Origin: Paraburkholderia piptadeniae
GTDB taxonomy: Bacteria; Pseudomonadota; Gammaproteobacteria; Burkholderiales; Burkholderiaceae
Reading direction: 5' to 3'
Length of the DNA stretch: 64,000 nt
NCBI RefSeq assembly: GCF_900007165.1
Contig: NZ_CYGY02000008.1
Span: 65,641 to 129,640 of the forward strand
The position numbers and the translations under genes are program-made. Numbering within the stretch: the stretch's first letter is position 1; every line of letters begins with the position of its first letter. The notes beneath the pieces are model-generated. The model was not told where the DNA came from. It searched no databases and was given only the letters and a program-made list of their open reading frames with translations. Shown here piece by piece: positions 19,695 to 28,745 of this stretch.

Positions 19695-21917
19695 ATGGCT
19701 ATCAACTTTGACAATCGCTATACGGACGTCAGTTCCGATGAGATGCACCTGACAGATTATCTGCAGGCCATCGTTGCGAACTGGAAGTCGATTCTGTTGA
19801 TTACGCTGGCCATCACGGCGCTGGGCGCCGCCTACGCATTTCTGGCGACGCCCGTGTATCGCGCAGATGTCCTTTTTCATGTGGTGGATAAGGCCGACAA
19901 CAACAAGCAGGACGGCCTCCAACCGCTGACGGGCATGTTCGATACGAAGCCGTCGACGGCCGCGGAGATCGAGTTGATGAAGTCACGGCTCGTGACCGAG
20001 GAGACCGTCAAGGCGTTGCACCTCGATATTGCCGCGCGCCCCCACGCACTGCCGTTCGTCGGCGGGCTGATCGCCCCGCTGATGAACGGCAAGTGGGGCT
20101 TCAGGCTGCCGCCGGCGCTGCAGCTTTCGAGCTACGCGTGGGGCAATGAGAGCATCAAGGTGTCGCAGTTCGACACCGCAAAAGATATGTACGACAAGGA
20201 CTTCACGCTGATCGCCGGACAGAACGGCGACTTCGTGCTGAACAGTCCTGACGGCGTCGCGATCCTCGAAGGGCATGTCGGCGAAAACGTCGTGCGCGAA
20301 ACGCCCGTCGGCCCGATCGCGTTGCGCGTCGATGCGCTCATCGGTGCGCCGGGCACGCGCTACGACATCACGCGCGGCTCGACGCTGACGACGGTCGAAC
20401 GTCTGCAGAAGTCGATGGAGGTTGCCGAATCGACGCTGCAGTCGGGCGTGATTCGCGCGAGCCTCGAAGGCAGCGATCCGAAGCTCACGTCCGACATCAT
20501 GAACAACATGGCGCGCGAGTTCATCCGCCAGGACATCGAGAGCCGCTCGTCGGAAGCCGAGCACATGCTCGCGTTCCTCGACCAGCAATTGCCGCAGTTG
20601 CGCAAGGAACTCGACGCCGCCGAGCAACGCTACAACTCGTTCCGCAACCAGCACGGCACCGTCGATCTGAGCGAAGAAAGCCGGCTGCTGCTGCAACAGA
20701 TCGTCGACAACAAGACCAAGCTCGTCGATCTGCAGACACAGCGCGCGGAGATGTCGCAGCGCTTCACAGCGAATCACCCGGCCGTGGCGGCGCTCGACGC
20801 GCAGATCAGGGCGCTGCAAGGCAATCTCGCGACGATGGGCAAGAGCGTGCAGTCGCTGCCGGATACCGAGCAGACTGCGCTGCGCCTGTTGCGCGACGTG
20901 CACGTGGATACCGAGCTGTACACGAACCTACTGAACAGCGCGCAGCAACTGCGCATCGCTAAGGCGGGCCAGGTGGGCGACGTGCGCATCGTCGACTTCG
21001 CTGAAGCGGCCGACGATCCCGTGCGTCCGAAGCGCCTGGTCGTGATCGTGATCAGCTTCGGCGCGGGCCTCTTCATCGGTATCGTGTTCGCGTTCGTGCG
21101 CAAGACGCTGTATGGCGGCGTCGAACGTCCGGACGAACTCGAAGCCGCGCTGGGCGTGCCCGTATTCGCCGTCGTGCCGCGCAGCGAGCAGCAGTTGCGC
21201 CTGCAGCAGGACGTGATGATGCGCCGGCGCGGCCTGCACGTGCTCGCCGAACAGGCGCCGCAGGATATTGCCGTCGAGGGCGTGCGCAATCTGCGCACCT
21301 CGCTGCAACTGACCGTCGAGGACAGCAAGAGCAACGTCGTCATGCTGACGGGCTCGCGTCCCGACGCGGGCAAGTCGTTCCTGTCGGTGAACCTGTCGGC
21401 GCTCGTCGCCTCCGTGAACAAGCGCACGCTGGTGATCGACGGCGACATGCGGCGCGGCGATGTGCATTCGCACTTCGGCCTGCAGCATCAGCCGGGTCTA
21501 TCCGACGTGCTGCGCGGCGGCGACCTGCAATCGTCGATCCAGCGCGAAGTGCTTCCGGGTCTCGACGTGCTGACCAAGGGCTCATTGCCCTCGCATCCGT
21601 CCGAGCTGCTGATGAGCAAGCGGTTCGAAACGATGCTCGACGAACTCAAGAAGCAGTACGACCTGATCATCATCGATACGCCACCCGTCCTCGCCGTCAC
21701 CGACTCGACCGTGATCGGCAAGCACGTGGGGACGACGTTGCTCGTAATTCGTCACGGACGCCATCCGGTAGGCGAGCTCGCGGAGACCGCGAAGCGTCTG
21801 CGCAATGGCGGCGTGAATTTGCAGGGGGTGTTGTTGACCGACGTACCGCAGGCGGGCGCGTTTATCGGCTCGGGTTATCGCGGCGGTTACTACGGTTACG
21901 AGAGTATCGCAGGCTAA
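19695..21917 (+). CDS. wzc: Polysaccharide co-polymerase and BY-kinase (Wzc)
   Basis: Inner-membrane protein that sets chain length and, by Tyr autophosphorylation cycles, drives EPS assembly with Wza. The Wzz domain has flanking helices near residues 34-54 and 440-460 and a long periplasmic coiled coil between. The cytoplasmic kinase has Walker [10 protein letters not shown] (about 553), Walker A' [11 protein letters not shown] and Walker [10 protein letters not shown] (about 655). The tail holds a Tyr cluster, Y728, Y732, Y733 and Y735. It has 740 residues. No low-molecular-weight Tyr phosphatase gene, the usual partner, is present in this cluster. Confidence 0.95.
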   Translation: MAINFDNRYTDVSSDEMHLTDYLQAIVANWKSILLITLAITALGAAYAFLATPVYRADVLFHVVDKADNNKQDGLQPLTGMFDTKPSTAAEIELMKSRLVTEETVKALHLDIAARPHALPFVGGLIAPLMNGKWGFRLPPALQLSSYAWGNESIKVSQFDTAKDMYDKDFTLIAGQNGDFVLNSPDGVAILEGHVGENVVRETPVGPIALRVDALIGAPGTRYDITRGSTLTTVERLQKSMEVAESTLQSGVIRASLEGSDPKLTSDIMNNMAREFIRQDIESRSSEAEHMLAFLDQQLPQLRKELDAAEQRYNSFRNQHGTVDLSEESRLLLQQIVDNKTKLVDLQTQRAEMSQRFTANHPAVAALDAQIRALQGNLATMGKSVQSLPDTEQTALRLLRDVHVDTELYTNLLNSAQQLRIAKAGQVGDVRIVDFAEAADDPVRPKRLVVIVISFGAGLFIGIVFAFVRKTLYGGVERPDELEAALGVPVFAVVPRSEQQLRLQQDVMMRRRGLHVLAEQAPQDIAVEGVRNLRTSLQLTVEDSKSNVVMLTGSRPDAGKSFLSVNLSALVASVNKRTLVIDGDMRRGDVHSHFGLQHQPGLSDVLRGGDLQSSIQREVLPGLDVLTKGSLPSHPSELLMSKRFETMLDELKKQYDLIIIDTPPVLAVTDSTVIGKHVGTTLLVIRHGRHPVGELAETAKRLRNGGVNLQGVLLTDVPQAGAFIGSGYRGGYYGYESIAG

Positions 21918-21976
21918 ACGCTGTTCCTGTGCGGCGGGCCGCGCCGTGGTCCGACGTCATTCATCAGGAGAACATA

Positions 21977-23098
21977 ATGACTCAGAGGGTTGCCTTGATT
22001 ACGGGCGTCACCGGCCAGGATGGTTCATACCTGGCGGAGTTGTTGATCGACAAGGGTTACGAAGTGCATGGCATCATGCGTCGCACTTCACTGTTCAATA
22101 CTGATCGTATTGATCACCTTTATCGTGATGTTCATGATCCGGACCGATGTCTCCAGTTGCATCACGGTGACATGACCGATTCAACCAGCGTGATGCGTAT
22201 CATGCAGCACGTGAAGCCGGATGAAGTCTACAACCTTGCTGCGCAGAGCCATGTTGCCGTATCGTTCGAAGAGCCCGAATACACCGCGAACGCCGATGGC
22301 CTCGGGACGTTGCGCCTGCTAGAGTCGATTCGCGCCAATGGCCTCGAAAAGAAGACGCGTTTCTATCAGGCGTCGACATCAGAACTCTTTGGTCTCGTGC
22401 AGGAAGTGCCGCAGCGCGAGACAACGCCTTTCTATCCGCGTAGCCCTTACGCCGTCGCCAAGCTGTTCGCATACTGGACGACGATCAATTATCGCGAAGC
22501 GTACGGGATTTATGCTTGCAACGGGATTCTGTTCAACCATGAGTCGCCAGTGCGAGGGGAAACCTTCGTCACCCGCAAGATTACGCGAGCGATCGCGAGG
22601 ATCGCGGTAGGCCTGCAGAAAGTGCTCTACCTCGGAAACTTGTCGGCGCTTCGGGACTGGGGGCATGCGCGGGACTATGTGGAAATGCAGTGGATGATGC
22701 TGCAGCAGGATCAGCCTGAAGACTTCGTGATCGCATCGGGTGCGCAGTACAGCGTACGCGATTTCGTTCAACGTGCAGCTGCCGAACTGGGTATCACGAT
22801 CAGCTTCCAGGGCTCTGGCGAGAATGAAGTGGGAGTCGTTGAACATGTCAATCCACACACGGAAGTGCGAGTCCAGGCCGGCGACATCATCGTGCGCGTC
22901 GATCCGCGATACTTCCGCCCCGCGGAGGTACAGACGCTGTTGGGCGATCCTTCCAAGGCTTACGCGAAGCTCGGCTGGCAGCCGACGATATCGTTCGATT
23001 CACTGGTGAAGGAGATGGTGCGTTCCGACTATCAGATCGCACGACGCGATGCGCTGGTGACACTGGCCGGCTTCAAGGCACTTGAACATCACGAGTGA
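21977..23098 (+). CDS. gmd: GDP-mannose 4,6-dehydratase
   Basis: Converts GDP-mannose to GDP-4-keto-6-deoxymannose, the first step to GDP-L-fucose. The extended SDR fold has [13 protein letters not shown] (NADP loop), [14 protein letters not shown], the catalytic STSELFG, and [10 protein letters not shown] (Tyr-x3-Lys). [21 protein letters not shown] is the substrate loop. It has 373 residues. AGGAGA lies 7 bases before ATG. Its codons are visibly richer in A/T at third positions (GATCGTATTGATCAC) than those of its neighbours, hinting at a different origin. fcl follows after 9 bp. Confidence 0.96.
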   Translation: MTQRVALITGVTGQDGSYLAELLIDKGYEVHGIMRRTSLFNTDRIDHLYRDVHDPDRCLQLHHGDMTDSTSVMRIMQHVKPDEVYNLAAQSHVAVSFEEPEYTANADGLGTLRLLESIRANGLEKKTRFYQASTSELFGLVQEVPQRETTPFYPRSPYAVAKLFAYWTTINYREAYGIYACNGILFNHESPVRGETFVTRKITRAIARIAVGLQKVLYLGNLSALRDWGHARDYVEMQWMMLQQDQPEDFVIASGAQYSVRDFVQRAAAELGITISFQGSGENEVGVVEHVNPHTEVRVQAGDIIVRVDPRYFRPAEVQTLLGDPSKAYAKLGWQPTISFDSLVKEMVRSDYQIARRDALVTLAGFKALEHHE

Positions 23099-23107
23099 GT
23101 CACTGAA

Positions 23108-24079
23108 ATGGACAAGCAGACACGTATTTTTGTCGCGGGACATCGAGGCATGGTCGGTTCCGCGCTTGTGCGCAAGCTCAAGGCGGCGGGCTATGAGGGC
23201 GTCATCACGCGCACCCACGCCGAACTCGATCTGACCGATCAGTCCGCCGTGAACCGCTTCTTCGCGAGCGACCAGATCGACGTCGTACTGCTCGCCGCGG
23301 CGCGGGTCGGCGGCATCATGGCTAACGCGACGCAGCCAGGCGAGTTTCTCTACGAGAACCTCGTGATCGAAACCAATGTGATTCACGCGGCGTATCGCGC
23401 GAAGGTCGACCGGCTCGTTTTCTTCGGCTCGTCGTGCATCTATCCGAAGATGTGCCCGCAGCCGATTCGCGAGGCGTATCTGCTGACTTCCGAACTCGAG
23501 CCGACCAACGACGCGTATGCGATCGCGAAGATCGCGGGCCTCAAGCTCTGCGACGCGTACAACCGCGAATACGGCACGCGCTACGTCGCGCTGATGCCGA
23601 CCAACCTGTACGGACCGAACGACAACTACGACCTGAAGAACAGCCACGTGCTGCCCGCGCTGATCCGCAAGACGCACGAAGCGCGGCTGCATGGCGATCC
23701 GACGCTGACTGTGTGGGGCAGCGGCACGCCGCGGCGCGAGTTCCTGCACGTCGACGATCTCGCTGCGGCGACGCTCTTCGTGCTCGAGCACGATGTGAAC
23801 ACGGGTGTCTTCAACGTCGGTGTCGGAGAAGACCTGAGCATCCGCGAGTTGGCGCAGATCATCTGCGATGTGGTCGGCTTCGAAGGCGAGTTGCAGTTCG
23901 ACGCGAGCAAGCCGGACGGCACGCCGCGCAAGCTGCTCGACGTATCGCGCCTGGCGGAAATGGGCTGGCGCGCGAGCATCGGCCTAGTCGATGGGATAAG
24001 CAATACGTATCGGGAGTTTGCTGCGAAGTACGAGGAGAAATTCGCCACGCCTTCCTTTGAGACGGCTGCGCGCGCCTGA
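23108..24079 (+). CDS. fcl: GDP-L-fucose synthase
   Basis: Epimerase/reductase (also called WcaG) that turns the Gmd product into GDP-L-fucose. It has 323 residues with the N-terminal VAGHRGMVGSALVRKL NADP motif, AAARVGGIMAN, FFGSSCIYPKMCPQPI (catalytic Ser/Cys region), EPTNDAYAIAKIAG (Tyr-x3-Lys), PTNLYGPNDNYDLKNSHVLPALIRK and EFLHVDDLA. Nine bases separate it from gmd, indicating co-transcription. The presence of both genes argues for fucose, or its intermediate, in the polymer. Confidence 0.96.
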   Translation: MDKQTRIFVAGHRGMVGSALVRKLKAAGYEGVITRTHAELDLTDQSAVNRFFASDQIDVVLLAAARVGGIMANATQPGEFLYENLVIETNVIHAAYRAKVDRLVFFGSSCIYPKMCPQPIREAYLLTSELEPTNDAYAIAKIAGLKLCDAYNREYGTRYVALMPTNLYGPNDNYDLKNSHVLPALIRKTHEARLHGDPTLTVWGSGTPRREFLHVDDLAAATLFVLEHDVNTGVFNVGVGEDLSIRELAQIICDVVGFEGELQFDASKPDGTPRKLLDVSRLAEMGWRASIGLVDGISNTYREFAAKYEEKFATPSFETAARA

Positions 24080-24183
24080 AGTACCGTTCCTGGTGACGGA
24101 CGTTGCCTGGGACCGGGATTAGGGTGACGTCCGTTCTTTTTCTAGGGCAGTCGACAGTTTCGACCGAATGAGGACTGTAAGAA

Positions 24184-25326
24184 ATGGATGCGTCGGTCAC
24201 GATCTTTCATAACGTCGTGTGGTCACGGCACAAGGGCGCCGTGTTCTCTGCGTTGCACAGCATTTCGGCCGCGGGTGCGATCCGCTATTCGATGGTGCAG
24301 ATCGCGGACACGGAGCACGACCGGCTGGGTTTTTCTGACGTCGATTATTCGTATCACCGTTATCCGATGCACAAGCTCTTCGACGGCTGCTACGAGGACG
24401 TGCCGACATTGCGCCTCACCTCGCGCCTCGTGTGGGAAGTAATGAAGGCAAAATCGGATCTGATCGTATTGCCCGGCTATCACCGGCCCGAGTATTGGGC
24501 GATGCTCGCCGCGTGCATCGTCACCGGCAAGCGACGCGCCGTGTTCTGCGACTCGACGGCGCGCGATCGTCCAAAGCGCCTCTTGACGTCGATTCCAAAG
24601 CGCGTGTTCTTCTCGCTGTGCGACGGCTATTTCGGCTTCGGCGAACGCAGCCGCGAATATCTGATGTCGCTTGGCGCGAAGGCCGACAAGATTTTCATTC
24701 CGTGCCAGGCGGCCGCGCTGCCTGTCACGTTCTCACCGGAGCGCGCGCTTGCCGAGCGCTTGCACTATCGCGCGGGTAATCCGCACGTGTTCCTGTTCGT
24801 CGGGCGTCTGTCCGAAGAGAAAGGCATCACGACGCTGATCGACGCATTCGCGGGACTCGCGAAGCGTCTGCCCGATCCGCACTTGCGCATCATCGGCACG
24901 GGGGCGTTCGAAGGCGCGTTGCGCAAGAGGGTCAGCGAGCTGGGCATGGAGCATGCGATTACGTTCGTTGGCAGCCTGCAGGACGAGCCGCTGTCGCGCG
25001 AGTACTACGGCGCGACCTGTCTGGTGCTGCCGAGCCGCAGCGAACCCTGGGGGCTCGTCGTCAACGAGGCGCTCGCGCATGGATGTCCCACTGTCGTCAG
25101 CGAGAGCTGCGGCTGCGTGCCCGAGCTCGTGCACGACGGCGTGAGCGGCTATGCATTCAGCGCGGGCGATGCGGCGGGTCTGGAGCGCACGCTGCTGAAA
25201 GCGACGGAAGCATTCGCGGACGCCGAAGCGACGGCGCGCCGCTGCATGGACGTGATACGGCGTTTCGATCCGCCGTCCGCCGCGGCCAACATTGCGCGCG
25301 GTTGCGCGCTGATGCTGAGCGATTGA
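24184..25326 (+). CDS. GT4-family glycosyltransferase
   Basis: Predicted cytoplasmic transferase that adds one sugar to the lipid-linked EPS repeat. The 380-residue GT-B protein has a divergent N-terminal domain and a clear GT4 C-terminal domain: HVFLFVGRLSEEKGITTLIDAF, LRIIGTGAFEGAL, LVLPSRSEPWGLVVNEALAHGCPTVVSESCG (E-x7-E donor motif) and the ELVHDGVSGYAF block. Donor and acceptor cannot be read from sequence. It follows fcl by about 100 bp in the same direction. Confidence 0.87.
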   Translation: MDASVTIFHNVVWSRHKGAVFSALHSISAAGAIRYSMVQIADTEHDRLGFSDVDYSYHRYPMHKLFDGCYEDVPTLRLTSRLVWEVMKAKSDLIVLPGYHRPEYWAMLAACIVTGKRRAVFCDSTARDRPKRLLTSIPKRVFFSLCDGYFGFGERSREYLMSLGAKADKIFIPCQAAALPVTFSPERALAERLHYRAGNPHVFLFVGRLSEEKGITTLIDAFAGLAKRLPDPHLRIIGTGAFEGALRKRVSELGMEHAITFVGSLQDEPLSREYYGATCLVLPSRSEPWGLVVNEALAHGCPTVVSESCGCVPELVHDGVSGYAFSAGDAAGLERTLLKATEAFADAEATARRCMDVIRRFDPPSAAANIARGCALMLSD

Positions 25327-25443
25327 GATCGATCGATTGCGCGGCTACCACAGCCTGACCATGCCGTGGCCGCGCAAGGTAGTGGTTGGAAGGCGTAGCG
25401 CCGTCCGCTGCCGCATGACGGGCATTCGACGTGGATGTCAAAT

Positions 25444-26769
25444 ATGAAGATCTTGATCTATGGCCTCAATTACGCACCCGAGCTTTCGGGAGCGGGGAAA
25501 TACACAGCCGAAATGGCCCAGATGCTGGCGGAATGCAGCCATGAGGTGCGCGTAGTCTGCGCGCCGCCGTACTACCCTGAATGGAAAGTCGCAGCAGGCT
25601 ATTCGATGTGGCGCTACCGGCGCGACGTCATGCGCGGCGTGCGTATCTGGCGAGCGCCGCTATGGGTGCCCGCGCGGCAAAGCGGGCTGAAGCGGATGAC
25701 GCATCTGGCGTCGTTCGCGCTGTCGTCGCTACCGCTGCTTGCGCGACAGATCGCATGGCGGCCCGACGCCGTGATACTGATCGCGCCGACCATGCTGTGC
25801 GCGCCCGGCGCACTTGCGCTCGCGCGCGTCACGGGCGCGAAGGCGTGGCTGCACATCCAGGACTACGAAGTGGACGCGGCCTTCGATCTCGGCCTTCTGA
25901 AAAGCGGACGCGCCGCGCGCCTCGCCTACTGGGTCGAGCGCGTGATCCTGAAGCGCTTCGACGTCGTGTCGTCGATCTCGAGTCAGATGGTCAAGCGGGC
26001 GGTCGGCAAAGGCGTCGAGACGGCGAAGACCGAGTTCCTGCCGAACTGGGTCGATACGCGCGCGATCTTTCCGCTCGAGCGCGCGAGCGAGTATCGCGAG
26101 ACGCTCGGCATCCCGGCGCGCCATACCGTGGTGCTCTACTCGGGCGCCATGGGTGCGAAGCAGGGCATCGAGACGCTTGCTGCGGCGGCCGCCGCGCTCG
26201 ACGCGCGCGACGACATCAGCTTCGTGTTCTGCGGTAGCGGCGCGGCGCGGGCGGACCTCGTGAAGCGCTGCGAAGGGTTGCGCAACTGCCGCTTTCTGCC
26301 GCTGCAGCCGGCATCGTCGCTCAACGAACTGCTGAACATCGCCGACATTCACGTGTTGCCTCAGCGCGGCGATGCCGCCGATCTCGTGATGCCGTCGAAG
26401 CTGACAGGCATGCTCGCGAGCGGCCGCGCCGTGATCGCGATGGCGCGCCCGGGCACGTCGCTGTACGAAGCCGTCGCGAACATCGGCGTGATCGTGCCGC
26501 CCGAGGACACGGGCGCGCTCGTCGAGGCGATCGCGGCACTCGCCGGCGATGGGACGCGGCGTGCCGCGCTCGGCGCAGCGGGGCGGCGTTATGCCGAGAC
26601 GATGCTCTCGCCGCTTTCGACGCTGCTGACGCTCGATACACGTCTCGCGCTGCTCACGGGCGAGGGAACGCCCACGACGGAGGCTCCGCCTGTCGTCGCG
26701 CCCACGACGAATGGCGGCGTCCTGTCGGCGCCCGTCGACGAGTCGAAAGTGGGTGAAGTGCATCAGTGA
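25444..26769 (+). CDS. wcaI: WcaI-like GT4 glycosyltransferase
   Basis: Resembles the colanic acid transferase WcaI, often thought to act on fucose-containing acceptors. The 441-residue protein shows MKILIYGLNYAPELSGAGKYTAEMA, RVVCAPPYYPEWKV, LHIQDYEVDAAFDLGLL, VLYSGAMGAKQGIETL and HVLPQRGDAADLVMPSKLTGMLASGRAVIA. The last ~35 residues are a disordered Pro/Thr-rich tail. MKIL at 25444 is preferred over the ATG three codons earlier because conserved sequence and better spacing from GTGGAT start there. A strong terminator follows. Confidence 0.85.
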   Translation: MKILIYGLNYAPELSGAGKYTAEMAQMLAECSHEVRVVCAPPYYPEWKVAAGYSMWRYRRDVMRGVRIWRAPLWVPARQSGLKRMTHLASFALSSLPLLARQIAWRPDAVILIAPTMLCAPGALALARVTGAKAWLHIQDYEVDAAFDLGLLKSGRAARLAYWVERVILKRFDVVSSISSQMVKRAVGKGVETAKTEFLPNWVDTRAIFPLERASEYRETLGIPARHTVVLYSGAMGAKQGIETLAAAAAALDARDDISFVFCGSGAARADLVKRCEGLRNCRFLPLQPASSLNELLNIADIHVLPQRGDAADLVMPSKLTGMLASGRAVIAMARPGTSLYEAVANIGVIVPPEDTGALVEAIAALAGDGTRRAALGAAGRRYAETMLSPLSTLLTLDTRLALLTGEGTPTTEAPPVVAPTTNGGVLSAPVDESKVGEVHQ

Positions 26770-26840
26770 GGTGCAGCGCCGGCTTTGCTTGCGGCGCGCC
26801 TTCACGATAGACGCGTTCCAACGCGTCAAACGCCTGAAGT

Positions 26841-26896
26841 GAAGAGGCCGCATTCGAACGGCACGAAAGCAGTTCGAATGCAGCCTCTTCGTTTTT
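26841..26896 (+). terminator. Rho-independent terminator closing the manC-wcaI series
   Basis: Long stem: GAAGAGGC plus GCATTCGAAC pairs with GTTCGAATGC plus GCCTCTTC across single-base bulges, followed by GTTTTT. It ends the plus-strand EPS unit opposite a convergent gene. Confidence 0.85.
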
Positions 26897-26939
26897 ACAT
26901 GTCACGTCGAGTCGATTGACACAGATGCAACGAACGCGC

Positions 26940-27620
26940 TCACCACGGCGACCGATAGATGTCGCGTCCTCCCTTGTTGATGTAAGGGTTGCCGTAGACG
27001 GCATTGGCGGCAACGCCCGCATCGCCGGGAGGCATCGCGCCGCCGCGCTGTCCCGCAGCTCCTGCCGGGCCCGCGACGCCGCCAACGGCGCCGTTTGCCG
27101 CGCCAGCATTTGCCGCTGCGCCGCCGCGCGCGGGCCGCTTGATGGCGACGGCGTTCGCCGCGCCTTTGCCGCCCGCCGCGCCTGCGTTTGCACCATTGCC
27201 GCCATTGCCGCCCGCCGCGGCAGGACCGCCCGCGGCCTGCGCATTGGGCTTCGCGACGCGCATGCGTTCGCTGTTCAGCAGCGACTCGCGTTCCGAATCG
27301 GGTGTCGCGCCGTCCATTTCATAGCCACCGAGCGATGCGTTCGGACCGCCGAGCAGACGCTGCGCGTCTTCCTGCGTGCGTTGCGCCGCTGTCTTTTTTG
27401 GAGGTGCGCCGTTCGCATTGTTTTTGGCCGCCGCAGCGGCCTTCGCTCCATTGCCGGGTGCAGCGTTGTTGTTCTGCGCATGGGCGCCCGGCATCAGCGC
27501 AACGCTCGACAGCAGCGCCGACGCGAGCGCGATCGACTGCAGCCACGCACGCGAACGATTCGCACTGCGCAGCGGATACTCAAGCGGCGAGCGTTGTCGC
27601 GAATGAAGATGAGCGGCCAT
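26940..27620 (-). CDS. Secreted Ala/Gly/Asn-rich low-complexity protein
   Basis: No named family. The 226-residue product has a long basic n-region, a hydrophobic core (SIALASALLSSVALMP) and a likely signal peptidase site at GAHA-Q. The mature part is low complexity: NNNAAPGNGAKAAAAAKNN, then AAGG/GAAGG repeats. A more ordered middle (QRTQEDAQRLLGGPNASLGG, DSERESLLNSERMR) and the C-terminal GNPYINKGGRDIYRSPW are probably the conserved parts. GGGAGGAA 8 bases upstream fixes the start. It lies inside the EPS cluster on the opposite strand, so it may be a surface or matrix component. Confidence 0.6.
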   Translation of the reverse strand: MAAHLHSRQRSPLEYPLRSANRSRAWLQSIALASALLSSVALMPGAHAQNNNAAPGNGAKAAAAAKNNANGAPPKKTAAQRTQEDAQRLLGGPNASLGGYEMDGATPDSERESLLNSERMRVAKPNAQAAGGPAAAGGNGGNGANAGAAGGKGAANAVAIKRPARGGAAANAGAANGAVGGVAGPAGAAGQRGGAMPPGDAGVAANAVYGNPYINKGGRDIYRSPW

Positions 27621-27818
27621 CGTCGTCTTCCTCCCGTGCAAACGTCGAAGTCTGCTTCCATGGTGAACCGGACACTCTGCATGGATCCGCCAAAATTGCG
27701 CCCCGCGCGGCCAGCCATCGTCCGCGCGGGTGCACGGACCAGATAATCGATGACGAAAGGGCGCGACAGACGGCCTGATGGCCGGACACGAGACAGCGCT
27801 CCATCACTGGAGAAGAGT

Positions 27819-28490
27819 ATGAACAATACGATCGGCTCCACGATCGGCCGGAACGCTCAGCAGGAAGACGTGCAAGACACGCGCGCATCGGGGCCGGCCG
27901 CCGCGCAGCAGTCCTCGCAGACGGGCCGCGTGATCGACCTGAGCCGCGCGGGCAAGGGCAACTATGTCGCGTCGCGCGGTTTTCTCACCGAGTTCATCTG
28001 GTTCTTTGTCGAAGCCTGTGTGATCAACAACAAGCTGCTGCCCGTGTCGTCGGTGCGCGTTGCGCTGCTGCGGCTCTTCGGCGCGAAGATCGGTGCGAAC
28101 TGTCGCTTCGTGCACCCCGTGCGCGTAAAGGCACCGTGGAATCTCACGGTCGGCGACAGCTGCTGGTTCGGCGTCGATGTATGGATCTACAACCAGGCGC
28201 CGATTCGTATCGGCTCGAATGTCTGCATTTCGCAGGGGACTTTCCTGAGTTCAGGCTCGCATGAGATGCGCACGAACATGGATCTGCGCGTCGCGCCGAT
28301 CGTCATCGAAGACGGCGCGTGGATCTCGTCGAAGTGCGTCGTGCAGATGGGCGTGACGATAGGGCGATCCGCAGTGGTGACGCCGCTTTCGGTCGTGCAC
28401 CGTTCGCTCGATGCTGAAGGCGTGTACGGTGGCAATCCTTGCCGCTTCATTCGCAAGCGTTTCGAAGGGGATGTGGGCGGCGCCTCATAA
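27819..28490 (+). CDS. wcaF: WcaF-type acetyltransferase (left-handed beta helix)
   Basis: Predicted O-acetyltransferase decorating the repeat unit. The 223-residue protein has an N-terminal disordered stretch (~45 residues) and then the family core: GFLTEFIWFFVEACVINNKLLPVSSVRVALLRLFGAKIG. Hexapeptide repeats follow (VHPVRVKAPWNLTVGDSCWFG, IRIGSNVCISQGTFLSSGSHE, IEDGAWISSKCVVQMGVTIG) with the catalytic His in SGSHE, and the protein ends VYGGNPCRFIRKRF. GGAGAAG lies just upstream of the ATG at 27819. It stands after the convergent low-complexity gene and before the GMC gene. Confidence 0.87.
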   Translation: MNNTIGSTIGRNAQQEDVQDTRASGPAAAQQSSQTGRVIDLSRAGKGNYVASRGFLTEFIWFFVEACVINNKLLPVSSVRVALLRLFGAKIGANCRFVHPVRVKAPWNLTVGDSCWFGVDVWIYNQAPIRIGSNVCISQGTFLSSGSHEMRTNMDLRVAPIVIEDGAWISSKCVVQMGVTIGRSAVVTPLSVVHRSLDAEGVYGGNPCRFIRKRFEGDVGGAS

Positions 28491-28745
28491 CGTGCATCGG
28501 ATGCATGGTCTGTCTGCCGGAAGCGCGATGTTGGCGGATGAACGGAGTAGCGCAGAGCCATCATCCTACGTAGGCATGGGCGGCTGGGGGAAATCACTAC
28601 TCGCCGCGACGCGCCGCGACGGCGCAAACCTGCAATGCGTTGCTGCACGACGAGCCTGGCTCGCAGGCTCGGCGAGGGGCCAGAACGGACGGAGTCGCAT
28701 ACGGCCGTAGAAGGTACGAACAGAACACAAGGCTGGGAGCAGGGG

